Origin: Setophaga petechia
Taxonomy: Eukaryota; Chordata; Aves; Passeriformes; Parulidae
NCBI GenBank assembly: GCA_024362935.1
Contig: JANCRA010000007.1
Span: forward strand, 13,022,503-13,086,502
Direction of reading: 5' to 3'
DNA: 64,000 nucleotides
Part shown: positions 12,548-26,700 of the stretch, piece after piece
How the letters are laid out: every line of letters starts with the position of its first letter
Position numbering within the stretch: the first letter of the stretch is position 1
Position numbers and translations under genes: made by a program
The notes under the pieces: model-generated
What the model was told of the DNA's origin: nothing
The model's database searches: none
What the model saw: the letters and a program-made list of their open reading frames with translations, nothing else

Positions 12548-12655
12548 GAGAAGGGATTGTCTCTTCAAAGATGTTTGCAGAGTGCTTAGCACAACAGGCA
12601 CTCTGATTTAGATATGAGCACCAACCAAATAATAATAACTAATAACAGCAAATAC
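12548..12655 (+). mobile_element. CR1/L3-like 3' end relic
   Basis: The phrase GTTTGCAGAGTGCTTAGCAC followed by AACAGGCACTCTGATTTAG and ending in AATAATAATAACTAATAAC resembles the well-known amniote repeat tail (TTTGTACAGTGCCTAGCACAATGGGG… ending in CAAATAATAAT). I assign it to the 3' end of an L3/CR1-type LINE or a SINE sharing that tail. The identification is from memory of the consensus. Confidence 0.45.
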
Positions 12656-15600
12656 TTTAGCCTCAAGTTCTTCTGTACCTGGTACTAAAGTAATGGTGGA
12701 AAGAGTGAGGATCATACAAGAAACAGCCTGATGAAATACTAAGAGAGATAGTACCTATATCTGGTGAAATAATTTAGCATTCTAAATTATTATCAAAACC
12801 ACCAAAAATATTATGTTATCATATGCTGGCTCATGACTTGCACCACAGCGACTTCTCAGTTTTGTGTTTACCTTGTTCAGTTTAAAACTCCATATTAAGA
12901 AATATTTTAGTTATTAATAGTAAAGTACACTCAGAACAAGGCATAAGAAACTACTAACAATGGCTACAAGAACCAGGTTAGCTGCTTGTTACCTTGCTTG
13001 AAACAGGGTAAACACAAGTAGCTAAGCCAAAGACTTAACAAATAAAAAAGTGCAAGAAACAAAGAGTAAACAGAAGGAAGGATGGACGCAGAGGGAGTGG
13101 CTCCCATGCACTAAAACCCCTGACAGGAATGGACACAGCAGGAGGTCACTGCTTAATTTGTGTTTGGAAACAGTGCACAAGACAGACCAGACCTGCAGAT
13201 CAGCTCAGGAAAGAACAGGAGAAAAGAGAAGGAAACCTGGGGGGAAAAAAGTTTGTGTGGGCAGTGGGAAGTGAAACAGCCTCATGTTTCATGAGCTCTC
13301 CCATTATTCCCTTGCACACCTGCCATGTCCCAGTTTAAGAACAACTTGTCTCCAAGGACCAGAACAAAATGAGCTCCCAACAGGAGGATGCTCAATTCCC
13401 AGACCTGCTAACCCCAGCAGGCTGAAGGAAGCCGTGAGTCAAGTCAGCAGTGCAAGCAACAATTCAGAACACTAACTGCCCAACTCCTAAGATTTTATTT
13501 TAATTAGCCCATGGTATTTTTACATGCACAGAAGTTATCTACAGTGATTTCTTTGCACAAAGACTGATTAAATTGGAGTTTTTTGATGATTTATAACTAA
13601 CCCAATTTTTCACTTCAAAACAAATTGAAGTTTAACTGGTGATGACTGAAGAGCAGAGATAAACACTAGCTAATAATTTGATAAAATTTATGTATAAAAA
13701 TGCTCAAGCATCTTGGATATTTGACCAAAAGTGATTATATGAGCCTTGCTCCTCCTTACTCTAAGCAGGCACTGTAGATCAGAAAGCAGATGGACCCCAT
13801 TTAGATTTAATTGAGACTTCAGTAACTGCAAGTCAAGCCAGAACACAGGTGTACCTGAGCTGACCCTGCCTGCCTGTGTAACCACAGGAGCCAGAGCCTC
13901 AGGCAGGGATGTGAGGTGTGCACACCTCTAACCAGGTAGCTCAAGCAGCAGACAGGGACTTGATGGAATAAATGGCACCACAAATATTTAAACTTTGGAA
14001 GGAAAACTGAGATACTGTTTCATGTTATTCACATGAATTCCAGCATCTCTATTGCTCACAATATGATTTCAGGTTTTACAGCTTGCTAGAAAGATGAACT
14101 ATGAAGAATAATAATAAAAAAATCATGTAACGGAACATTTAAGCTGCGTATTACTCCACTATCTGTAAATTAGTATTCTGTTTTGAACAGCTACACTAAA
14201 ATAAGTTGCAGCCAATTTAAATTAGATCAGTTCAACAGTAACATCTTCAAAATGATCCACTTCAGCAATTTCTCAGCTTCCATATTTTTTCAGGTGGGAA
14301 ATATCACATACTTTTGATAGCAGAACACGCAAACATCCTGACAGGAAGCATGGGACAAGGGATGCACTAGAGGAAATGCTGTGATTTTTCTGATAGATAC
14401 AGTATGCAGCTGAAATCCACAGCTCTGTGATAGACCCTGCTAACATGACTGATTTCTGTGTCCCTGTGACTGGCACCAGCTGCTGAAGAGGTCCGGGCTT
14501 CCTGGTGCTGCCTGGGCTTTGCCTGCTCAGCTGGGAAGGCGAGCTGGCGCCTGAGCACGCTGCTCAGCAGTCAGAGCTGGGAGCACTTCAAACATGGGCA
14601 GACACGAGGAGAACTTCTGAGATTTTCTCTTCTAAAGCCAAGGAGGTCCCTTGTGAGTACTTACAAACCACAGTTATTCAGCTGCGTATCAGCTTAGCCA
14701 ACACTGGGGAGATTTTTTTTAAAGACAAAAGAATCTTGATGACTTTGCTACTCAAAGGCCACCATCTTGCCAGCTGGGAAACACCCTGCTCTAGAAGGAA
14801 AATATCAATAGTTTTTCTTCTTCAAAAGTGAAGTCCTAGCCTGCTCTCTGAAGTACATATATAGTTTTAAATACACACAAACACATTCCTTCTCTCCTTC
14901 CTCATTTTTCCCTTTCCCTCTTTTCTCCCCGTGCAGTTTTAGATGCCTACTTGGTTAAATTTCAGCCTGAATTGTTAAAACCCAACAAAAGGATAAGTCC
15001 CAAAGCCAGTCTCATTATTAGTATGATGAGCCCTAACAATCCTGCCTTTATTAGAAATATACCTAAAATTCAGCTCCAATGTACTGATCCATGTAGGACT
15101 AATTAAAAATGCTCTGACAAGCACTTTAATTCCACAAAGACTGAGTGGTAAAATTATCTTTATAACTGCTGAAATAAGCTGGGTGGTACAATACTGGTTA
15201 GAGCATATGACAAAGACTTGCTCTTTTGCTGGTGATCCTGCCAAAGAGAGGCCTCTTAAACCAAAGAGACAATCTATAAACCAAGTGCAAGAGGGATCTG
15301 TTCATTTAAATAATTTTTTTTCCTCAAGTTACTTCAACTTGTTGAACTGCAATTATCACTTTTAACTAGATACTATAGTTTTTAATGAGACATCTTTTGA
15401 TTTCTACAGCTCTGAAGACTGGACTTTGCAAGGCAGATGTCTTAAGAAACAATCAGAAAGGGTTATATGAAGCACTTATTTTAGTAACCATTGCAACACC
15501 CTGGAGTTAAAAACAGAATACATCAGAAGTTTTTTATAATGGCCAATAAATTTTGTCATCTCATTAGATTTTACTGCACGTATGTTTTTAAAGCAAAAAA

Positions 15601-18600
15601 AAAGATGAATTCTCTCAAAACCTGCAACAAAGTTGGATTATTCTCACATGAAAGGCAGGTAGGCAAAACCACAAAGGTACCAACTCATACCTGGAATAAG
15701 TTGTAAGATGAAACACAACTGAAGCCAATCAAGGTACCCTAAACTAGATATCCACTGCTTTCAAAAATTGAAGTTATCATATTCCAACTGAAAGACAGGT
15801 CCTGAGGTCACAGAGGCCCCTATACTCAGAGGAGGCGAGCATGTGTATTATATTTATGCACTTAATGAAGGATAAAACTGTAATTTCATGGCATTATTTG
15901 CAAGGTGCAGCAAAAGGTAAATAATAACAGGCTGAAATATGAATTTGATTTTGCTTCTCACTTCCTCTGCAAGCATGAGGCAGTTCTTAGTAGAAAGATG
16001 AGATGCCAGAGAACAAAATTCTCCTTAAACAGACTCTCTACTAGAGAGGCTCAGTAGACCCTTGCTGCCCAGGAAGATGATCTGTGGTACTATCACAGAC
16101 AAGGCTAATTGGACACTGGATGCTTGACTCAAACCCTCAGATTACTTTCAAACAATCAATCATTATATTTTTAAAATAATAAAAAAAGAAATAGAATAAA
16201 CACAGAAAATGTGCTTTGGAGAAAAGCTAGTTATAGCAAAAGTTGCTTTGTCAGTGAGTCTAAAAATACAGCTTCACTCACAAGAGAAACTATTCATGGA
16301 CAGAAAGAACACTGCATAATTTGTAGGTCTTTGCAGGGTTCCCCCCTCTCCACCCCAAGACTCCCTTTTCCTCAAAACAGCATGAGCCAGACAGAGCTTT
16401 TTGCCCCCCTACCAGTCTTGAATATTTTAGGTCTTGTGTGAGTGAATCTTAAAGAACTGGGACACAAAGTTCATTTTAACCAACTGCCAAACAGGAAAGC
16501 ACTCATTACTCCTTCAAAAGCATCTTTTGTGCAAATGACTACAGTAGACCATGATGAATCAAAACAAGAAAAAAAAAAATCCACACAGGCAACACGACCA
16601 GTCCATCTCTCCAGCCCAGTGCAAGCAGCAGGCAGACAATACTGCCTCCTTCAGCTGCTTTCTCAAACTGACCTCCTTGAGTGTGAAGCCCCAGTATCAT
16701 ATTTATACAAACAGAGTGCAGGGGCAGACAGCTGGCTTGCACTAGAATGTCAGCAAAACCCCTGCTTTTATTGCTGATGTGAAATTTGAGTCTTATGAAC
16801 AAGATATTTGGAAAACTTGTTCAAGGAAAGGTGGACCAATCTGTAATTTCAGCAGTTACAGCACCAGACCAGAGCTCCATAAGTTTTTTTACCACGTGCC
16901 TTACAATTACAGAGGATGTAGGCTAACTGCACGCTGCACTGGCAACAGAAACAACAACAGAAACAACTCCTCCTTCATGGTGCTGAGTTTAGCCCATTGC
17001 TTTCTTCAACAGTCAAACACCTGAGGTGTGCAGAGCCCCAGTTTAAAGGGTTTCAGATGAGCTCACTGAAAACATTGAACTGACCACGTGAGAGGCAAAT
17101 CAGCACAGACCTTGGAAGGTGTCAATGAAGCCAGGCCTGAAGTGAAGCTTGCCCATGTAACTCAAGTGCCCTTTTGGACAAACCCCTGGCAACAGACTCC
17201 CCAGAAGCTCGGTGGTCCTGGGATCTGCAGCAAACTGCCCAGTACCCCCTTGGAGCTGCTTAACAGGAGCACAACCAGAACCAGCAGCCCTGAATACAGC
17301 AAACAATGAGCAGGCCATGGGGGACCAAAATCACATCAAAAATGAAAGCTGTTTAATGCATTCATCCAGTCTCTGGAAAGAATAACATGAAAGAGTTGCA
17401 GATGGCATGTTTCTGGGTTAAAAAAAGACAATACGGAGAGAAAAAAAAAAGGGAATGGACAAGTGGATGCCACACTCCATTTTGTTTTGATGAAAATGAC
17501 CATTTGTACAAGGTTAAAATATGAGTGGATTTTAAATATGTACAACCTTTAAGGATAAGGGCACAGCACTGTAAAAATTACTCAAAATCTTCAATTTTGA
17601 TAATGAATAGAAACATGGGACATAAGAAATAAGCAACAATAGTACTTCAATTACTGCTACTAAAGTCAAAGGCTCATTGTTAAATGAAATAATAGTATGG
17701 TTTTGGTTTCTCTGTCTCAAAAAGCTAAGCAAGCAATTATAAGATTCAGAGATCAGCAAACACAACTGAAGAAACACAAAGACACCTGAGTGAGTAAACA
17801 GTAAAAAACTGCATTATTGCTAAACACCAAGAGTCTTGGAAAAGTTACACTTGACAGAAAGGCTTCAAAATTATGTTACTGGTATTTTGAAAAGACTACA
17901 AGATTTTTTACTACTGCTAGTTTTTTTCCTTCACACAGTCAAGTGCATTGAAATACCTATTACAAATATTTATGAAGCCAAGAACAGATTGAAACTCAAA
18001 GTAAAATTAAGCATTTATATGCACACGTTCACTGACATTGGAAAATATAAATGACATAAATGGACATTAAACATTAGCTCTTGTTCTTAGAAGTATAGCA
18101 AGTTTCACACATTTGTCACATGTGACATTTATAATCAAAAGTGTAAGGGAAAAAAAGTAATTTTTTGAAATGTAGGTTACTAACTTCAAAAAAGACCTAG
18201 CAATTATTCTTACCTAATGACTCCATTCAATGTTTACCTCTCCAATGAAAGCAACAAACATAAACTTCATGTATTAGCTAAAAATGAAACAGACTTAGCT
18301 AAAAAAAAAAAACCGTGACAAACTGGAAAATCAGGATTAACAAACTGAAGGCCAGAAAATAAGAACTGAATCATACTGATGCCTATATAAAGCACTGGAG
18401 CAGTGCATTTTAAATCAATCTGTTCGTTCTAGGCAATATGTATAGTGGGACAATTATTTATTTTCTTTTCTCCAATGTTTAGTCACCATTAAAACCCTCT
18501 ACATGAAAACAGCTTGTGCTTTGCAGTTCTAATGAAGCTCATAAAAAAATTAATAGAATGCAAAGAAGGAAACATGATGATGCACAGGAGATCATATGGC

Positions 18601-20625
18601 CAAAAGACAAGTATGTGCAGGTCACATTGGTAATATGCTTATCTTACATTTGCATCTAAGGCAGCACTTGAAACCTAAAGGCTGGATTATAGAATGCATA
18701 TCAGGAGTTGGTAGCTATCATGTCTAAAATGCACATGAACTGCAGAGAATGTATTCAAGTTACTATATTCTAGGCAATGGGAGAAACAAGTACAAGAAAA
18801 TGAATTCCCCTGGTGAAATCTTCAGTGTGCTCAGAAGAATGGCAAAACCAACATCGATTGCTCCAAGGATAGGATTTTATCTGTTAAAAATTCTGTTTAC
18901 TTTTCTAGGGCCATGGATGTTGATCTTGCCCCCTCCATCACAAAACAACCCTTTGGTTCCTGGGCAGAGTGGAAGTTCCAGACCTGTGCCAGGCTGTCAG
19001 CCCCACGTGCACACACTTCCCATGGTGGGCATTACACATCCAGAGGGCCACTCAACCACAGCAGCTCATCAAAGAGGAGACACCAGTACTGAGCTTATTC
19101 CAGTCCTTTACCCTGGAAAACCAAGTGACTTATAAAGGATAGAATCCTGCAGTAAATTTGTTACAGAGTCTTCTCAGCTCACCTGGCATTTCTCTATATC
19201 CTCCCAGCAAACTTACATAGGGTTGCTCTTTCAAAATCATGTTGAATTGGGCCAGTAGAATTATTTTCTGTCTTCCTAGCAACAAATGCTGAAGTTGCTA
19301 AGGTTTGCTTAGGCTAAATTGCATTCTGATGTCTTATTTATGATACACTATTTCCTCCTGATACTTTAAGAAGAAGTGTAAATATACAAGCAGCAGCAAC
19401 AAATCAGATTAAAAACAGTACTGAAGAATGCAGTTCAGAACTGTATTTGATTCATAAATCCTTAGCTTATGCTATCAATGAGGGAATCAAACTCTGATAA
19501 GCAACTCTAAAGAGGGTTTTTTAAGGGTCCTCATTTATCCTCTTTAATCTTTAGACTGCCTGTTCTAAAACACATGATGAGAATAGGAAACTACTGTGAA
19601 CTAATGTTCATTAACACCAGAGGTTGGGGAAGAAAGAAATCAGGTGCAGGTAGCAAATAATGAGAATCCCATTCATGTTTAAGAGCTGTGTTTTTTCATA
19701 ACTGGATGTGGTAGATTGCTGACAAGGAAAAGAAAGAAGATGATCAGACATAATAGTAGGCATTGTTTTCAAAGATGCTCTTCTCTAATAAAACAATAAC
19801 CTTCCAGACTTCACTATTCAGGATAAAACTGAAAACAAAAAACTCCTCCCTGACAGAGGAAACTACATCTCTCCACTGCATACACTGACACACTCCTAGT
19901 ATCTTTTTGAATGAAGTATGTGCAACTCAATAATATATCTTGCTATAAACTGTCTACATGATTACATTTACAGCTGCCATTTCTCTGTAATTTAATGCTA
20001 ATTCCTTCATGTTTATATTTGATGCTTTTAATACTATTGTTTTCTAAGGCATTTCAAAAAAGTATTTACCTCAATGAGTCTGTACTGAAATTAAATTAAA
20101 CAAAACAAAAACAGTTGCATGAGCCTCTCTGCTGTCGACACTGACTAGACTGTCTACAAAACCAACCTGCAGTACTCCTCAAGCATATTAGTAAGCAACA
20201 GGCAAGCTGCTAAGCTCAAAAAGGATGAAATTACAAATACTAATGAGTCATAAGAAGACAGATAGAAACTAAAATTTTATTTGATTAAAGATATCCTTCC
20301 ATTGACAGGAACAGTGAAAGCAACTGTAAGGCACGTACTAATCCAGTTCTACCATAAACTGGTTAAGACTATTGGTGTCAAGATCAATCATTTCAGCCTT
20401 GTTTCAAATCATTCTTCTCTTATGCCCTTTTGCTACTCACATCTGTCCTAACTATTATATACCTGTTTATTTAAAGAAAAGGAACATATGGCACCAGAGA
20501 CACAGAGATAGCAAATGCAGACTAATGGGTGCAGCTGTCACACAGGAAAGGCAGGCAGGTACATTTGCCCATCTGCCTTTGCACACAGAGCGAGCAGAAC
20601 ATTGGCCACTCCCTTCCCTGAGCAG
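12656..20625. other. Noncoding AT-rich DNA
   Basis: About 8 kb without a convincing gene. Open frames at 13.05-13.48 kb, 16.4-17.3 kb and 18.7-19.1 kb are short, overlap in several frames and show no domain signature. Short A-runs occur (about 16,568-16,579, 17,441-17,450, 18,301-18,312). Two minus-strand micro-segments with good splice signals are noted separately or as rejected calls. No tRNA, rRNA or miRNA hairpin was recognised. Confidence 0.5.
20070..20084 (-). other. Possible 15-nt microexon (minus strand)
   Basis: On the minus strand a long T-rich tract ends in TTTAATTTAATTTCAG, followed by 15 nt (TACAGACTCATTGAG, five open codons YRLIE) and the donor GAG|GTAAAT. The length is a multiple of three, as is typical of neuronal microexons, and the acceptor tract is unusually good. 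No neighbouring minus-strand exon is known, so chance is a real alternative. Confidence 0.15.
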
Positions 20626-20724
20626 GAGAGAAACCTTGAAAACCTGCTCTCAAAATTGAGAGAAAATGCTGCTATCTCCTTGTGCATCAACTCTTCACAG
20701 GTTTTGTTAGCTGAACTTTTCAAA
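20626..20724 (+). CDS. Candidate internal coding exon, unknown gene
   Basis: A pyrimidine-rich acceptor (CCACTCCCTTCCCTGAGCAG) precedes exactly 99 nt that are open in one frame and end at a perfect donor core (TTCAAA|GTAAGT). Both boundaries fall at codon edges (phase 0 to phase 0), giving 33 residues that begin ERNLENLLSKLRENAA and end SQVLLAELFK. The translation is amphipathic and leucine-rich, like a helix of a helical-repeat or coiled-coil protein, but I do not recognise the family. The open frame extends upstream of the acceptor to 20,515, so the start boundary could differ. No partner exon lies close by; if real, it belongs to a gene with large introns. The antisense strand is also open here, which weakens the call. 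Confidence 0.4.
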
Positions 20725-23700
20725 GTAAGTCACAAACACTCTTGGCAAGTATAAGCTTATAAAGCAAAAAAGCACATCTGAACTTCACTATTGCTACTAG
20801 ACACTTGATTTTCCCCTCACTTGTTCCTCATATCTTCTTTAAATTAAAGAGTTCTTCCTCAGCCTGACTAACATCAGATTCAGGTGTGTTGCCTGTCACT
20901 GTTGGTATATTAGCATTTGTTATTCCTGTGCCCATGGACTTCAGCTATCCTGCTTAGGTTTTGGATGTTATGACTCTTTACTCAGCTGCCTTTATTCTGA
21001 AATTGGATTACTAGCAGCAGCTTTAGTTATGCAGCCCAAAAGGAGCACACATCATCTCTCTTGCTGAGAGACACAACCTTTCTGCAGAGAAAAAACACAC
21101 TATCTTTGTGGGGGGGAAGGACTGCAGGGAGAGTCATGTCAGTGAAGCAGTGTGCAGGGATCAGGATCACCATGCTGGCTACTTGCAACAGCATGTCCCA
21201 GTCCTGAGTGCATTTCACCCAAGCTGAGCTTTTTGTGGGACTGCAGCTGTTAAAGTATTGCCTGAACTTAAATTCTCCCACTTTCCCTGTGCCAATGAAA
21301 ATAGAAACTTTTAATAGTCATTAATAGAAATTAAAGAATTCAGTTTGCGATTAAGAGATGAATTCTACAATTACTGAAACCAAATGAAATTACTCAATTG
21401 TTTTTACTCTAAATTGTTATGTCAATAAAGCAGCATGCAGATAAAAACACAATTCATTTTCAAACGGAAAAACTACCTACAGCAATAGAATCAAAGTAAT
21501 CTGCACTGTGGCCTCCCCCCTGCATGAACACAGTGCACAGAACAGGTGAGAACTGACAGGTTACACTTCTGAGTTCAGCATAGGGAACTTCCTATGCTTC
21601 CTCAGGTAGAGAAAGGACACTGCTCTGCAAACAGGCTCCACACAGGAACCAATTTCAGCCCCGCTTTGGGTAACACGTTGGTTTCACTGAACTGTAACAT
21701 CAACAGTCAACTCCTGCTAGATTAACAAGATTTTTAGAGAGGCTAAACATGAAATTCCACACAAGTGATTATCAAATGCTAGAAAGAAATAATTATCACA
21801 CCTAAAGTGCTAGAATATGGAGAGATGTCTCATGGTATTGTCATTTGATCCAAACATTGTTCTATTTGTCAAAACCATATAAAAATTAAAAAAAAAAAAA
21901 GGAAAAAAAACCAAAATACAAACACATTTCTACAGAAGCAAATCAACACAGAAGAAGACGACCAGCAGTAATACTATCTTGGAACAGATCTTTAAAACAC
22001 AGTTAAGGACCATTTGTCTGGAAAAAAAGGACCACATCAGTTTTTTGGACCAAACAATCATTTTAATTCATTTACAAAAAGCTTACAGATGTGGCTTAGA
22101 CAGGAGTTGCTCAAGTTGCAAATATGCCCTGCTCTGGCAAGTCTCAATTTTTCCCCGAAGGGTAGGTCACTGCACAGAAGGACAAAAAAACACCCAACCA
22201 AGCAGCCTTGGGAATACATGAAAACCACTTTTCACTCAGAGCTAGAATTGCATATTTTTATACTGAAACCAGGCTAAACTGCTTCTTCAGAAAATTATCA
22301 AAGGCAACATAGCTGAGGTTGCTGAACAAGAGGGGTTGGGATGCATTTTGGGCACCGGTTTTGGGCAACTGCAAATTCAGGGAATACGGAAGATGTTGCT
22401 ATCAATAATGTCAAACCCACTTAAATTGAGTTCATACTTTCTTTGATAGTCCTTTGAACCTGAAACTCAAGATGAAACTTAGGATGGGATCATGTCCTCC
22501 TGGACTGCAACCTATGAATTCGTACAGAACTGCACCAGACTGATCCTAAAACCCCTCTCAAGAAGTCATATTTACATATTTCCATTATGCTGAGAAGACT
22601 CTCTTGAGTGAATGAGTAACATTTTGGTGTAGTTCAAATGATTACCAGTCTTTTTACCAGCCAGCCTTTCTTCCTCCCTACAGAATTTGTAGACTAGGCA
22701 GGTTTACCATTATTCATGGATGATCCATGACAAAGAAAATGGTGCTATGGGCAAGGGGACTATTCCAGAGAGATATACTGATGTGCATCCAGGAGCGATT
22801 CTTTGGAAATACATTTGTTAGAACACACATCTTAGCAAACCTTGTAAATTAGCATTTTCATGGCAACTACACTGACTAACAAAACACACAAACACAGTCT
22901 GTATGCACAGTATCAGACAGCAACAGAGCATTGGCCAGAAAACAGCACTCAGTGAAAACCTTGGGAAATTCAAATAGGCAGTAAGAGATGGTAACCTTCA
23001 GGAACATGGTTCTTGCTTCTTCCATTCCTTGGGACCATTTCAATAGATATTCTACTAGCACAACACCCCTCAAAAATTTAATATGTGTGCCAATTGTAAA
23101 TATGGGTTGTATCAGCAAAGAAAAGTGATCTGGCTAGTTTATAGCTAATACTGACTCCTTGAGTGAAACGAGCAGCATCAGCAAAACAGCATTTTTATTG
23201 TAGAACGATACCTATTCTAGCATTTTTGCCTGTATTGACTGTTGTAAATAACCACAGTCCTTAACGGCACTTCCATGCACACACAAGTTTTATGTGCAGA
23301 TCTTGCTCCAGGTGATTTCATCCTCACTTTACAAACTCCTTATCATTTATACCTTAATGTCTTTCTTCCAGGTTTCAGAGAAATCATTGAAATCAAGTAA
23401 TAAACTATCTCCCAAAAGGTACATGTCTTTCACATCATATAAAATGGAAATTCAGTAGAGAGCAGATAAGTTCTGAGAGCTCAGTCTATAAAAAGGGAAG
23501 CATATGCAGTTCTGTAGAAAAACATGAAGGAGTAGGCTAAGGTAGGCAGAAGTTACCAGTCTGATGGTTAATTTCTAGCAGTCAAAGTCTAACTTGAATT
23601 TATGACTTTAGTAATTCCATAACTATAAGGGAATTGTTGACACAGTAGCCTTCTCTTCCCCTGCATTTTTCCTCTTTTCCCTGCTTATTTACAGGTGTGT

Positions 23701-26700
23701 TAAATCAGAACACAGGTCTCTTCTATTTCCTCCACAGATGGAGCTATCTTCCTGCTTTTGAGAGAGAAATTACCATTACTGGAGGAAATCTGATTATGGA
23801 TTATTTTACTGCTTGAGTCACTACTTGTATGTAGATGTTAGTACTCATGCAGTATGAAATACAATCTTCAATCTCTACTGTAATTATGAAAAAAAGGAGA
23901 GTTAAGGACAGACCACAAATATCTTGATCATCAATGAAATCTGCAAGAGAAGCTTCTGGAGACACTCAGATATTTTTTTCCCCCTTGGATCCTTTGATTC
24001 ACCCAAAACTAATCTCAAAACAGATTACAAAAACAATGAAAATACATATGGGAAAACTCAGCTGTAGACTCCAGTTTTAGATGGTGACAAGTGGTAACAT
24101 TTCTTTAAAATGCCTCAGTCTGTTAACAATCTAAAGCCCCCTGAAGAAGACTTAAAAATTTGCCAAATTCTATGAGTGAAACTGTACAATAGCTTGAAAT
24201 AGCGTTAGTTAGAAGGGTGGTTCATGATGGTTCCATTGATAGAAAACTGAGAGCCACAATCACCCTTCAGTTTAAGGGTAACAAGCACTACTTAGGGTGA
24301 AATTCTTGAAAAATTATCAGCTGTTTGACATGTTTTGTGAAGATCAACAAATACAGAGACATTTCAGTGCAGAGACAATGAATAATAAATATTACTTTCA
24401 CACTAAGGCATTAACATTATACTGCAGTCAGATAGACATTTTGACAGTCAAAGTACTGCACAAACACAGGCACAGGAGCAAAACGTTAGAGGAAAGTGCC
24501 ATTATGTAAACACAGAGCAGAAAGAAGGCAGAACTGAGCTGCAGAGGGAATACTCAGGCTACTACTTAAGACTCCACTGAAACAAGAAATGTTGAATTCT
24601 CATACAGTATTGTTTTATCAGCCTCTACTTCATTTTAAAAAATTCCCTCATTTTAGTCTCCCTGATGCTTTGTGCAATTTGGACATCCTTGAAACTGAGG
24701 AGATGTCTGGCAAGAAAAATGTCTATTTCAAGAGAAGTGTCACCCATTATTTTGGATTACTTGGCCAAAGTCTGAGCGTTCACAGGCACATGTGCTCTGA
24801 CTACAGGAGACATACAATTGAGAAGAAGGATGCCCAAAGTGAAGAAACCAGTAACAGAAATCATTGCAACTGGGAATCAACACTGAGGATTAAATAACCC
24901 TAAAAATGGGACAGAGCTCCCATTTTTCACTGCATCAGCTTTGATTCACTTGGCACTGAGAAGAACACAGCAGAGAATCAGGACTGGTGAATCTGGTCAC
25001 TGTGGAAAGCTGCTTGTCTGACTGCACAAACCGTTTTCCTTGTTGTTTACTGAAAATTTTTTTAAAAATAGGCATGATGTCTTTTCAATTCTGCTAAATA
25101 AACCACAGTAAGTACTGAAAGAAGACATTCATTGCTCCTCATTGTTTTTTCACACCATTATCACACCTTTGCCATGACAGCAGAAATAGCAACAGTTCAG
25201 GTACTTCCTCTTAGAACAGCGAGACAACCCTTAAAACATCAATTTCCCAGGAGGAAGAAAGAATCCCAAATTTTCATGAAGAGGCATTTGCTGTCTGAGA
25301 CAGGTCCTTCTCCCCTCCCTCCACTAAGAAACAATTGTAATCTACTCTGTACCTTTCCAAAATGCTGTGGACAATTACATTCAGAAAAAAAAGTCATTCA
25401 TGCCTGACACTCATGTCCCAGGAGAAGCACAGAAAAAATTCCTGTCTTGCTACCACAGGTGCATCTTTTATGCATCTGCTGGCAACAACTGATGAGATCA
25501 TTCACCAGACTGTCATGAAGTAAAAATATTAGCCATCAATATCCTCAATCTCCTGGATCAGAAGAGACAGCCCATCTCATGACACTCACCAGGGCTGCCT
25601 GATGGCAGCTTTCATTCCTACATCTCCATTTCTTCTGCTTAGTAGTGACTGTCCTGGGAGGTTCTTGAGATTTGTATACCAAAAAAAAACTAAAAAGAGA
25701 AATACACCTGTAGGAAGGTCAGGATTTCAGAGCATTCCAACTCAAGATTTAGTATTGAGGCAATTGCTCTAAAAACTGTAACAGGAGTTACATTTCGGAG
25801 GGATGGGTATTTGTCTATTTGTCCTCCTTACCCAAGAGGCCAATTTATTCCAGCATCTATCACAATTAAAGTCACCTCAGAAAACCTAATGTATTTTTTT
25901 AAATTCATTTTATTTATGGGGCTAATGCCTGCATGCAGTTTAGCAGTAGGAACCACATTTTTTTACCTTGTTTGATTATGCTGTATGGGAAGAGTAAAAA
26001 TGTAAAAAACCCCTCCAAAACTGCTGTAATATAAGGGCTTTTCCTTGCAAAAGAAATGGCTGATGTGTGTTTCCCTCTATCACTTATCTGATAAGTCTCA
26101 AACAAGACAGCATTTTATTTGCTTTACTCTCTTTCATCACCTTGCATCACCCTGCTGGTGGTAAGAAACTGAGTCTGCATGGCACTACTTCAGAAGCCAA
26201 AGTTGTATCACTCTTCAAAAACAAAAAAGTGTTTAAAATGTGCAGTAACTTAAAGAAATGGCTCACATACAACCACCTCACAAAGAAAGGAAACTACTAT
26301 GAAGTGAGGCTCAGGGATCAGGCTCAGAGAAGGTGGCCTGCCAGACTTGGCTACAGGCTGCATGCAACATGGTCAAACTGCCTCTCTATGGTATATTTCA
26401 ATTTCTGTTGCATATGATACATGTTGTAACTCTCTGCTAATTAACTTGTGGTGTTAATGATAACAGGGACACCATTAAAATGCTAAAAAATTACTTTCAG
26501 CATTTCACAGGTAACTGAAAGCTAACTAGCAAAAGGTAAACCATCTCAAAATCTCATACTCTGTTCACATTAAAGCACAAAGGTGATAACTATGAGTAAC
26601 TGCAGTGTTACTGTCCTTCCTACACTCACTCTGCAAAGGACATTCATTTCCAGAGGTGTCGGTTCAGCACCTTCTGTGAGCACTTGGTTGAGTCCAACCT

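Noticed and set aside
18238..18277. 40-nt minus-strand segment with good acceptor and donor
   Set aside because: Open in one frame, but such short segments are commonly open by chance, and no neighbouring exon was found.
25590..25656. Minus-strand segment ending at CCCTG|GTGAGT
   Set aside because: Poor acceptor, and two frames are open, so there is no discriminating evidence.
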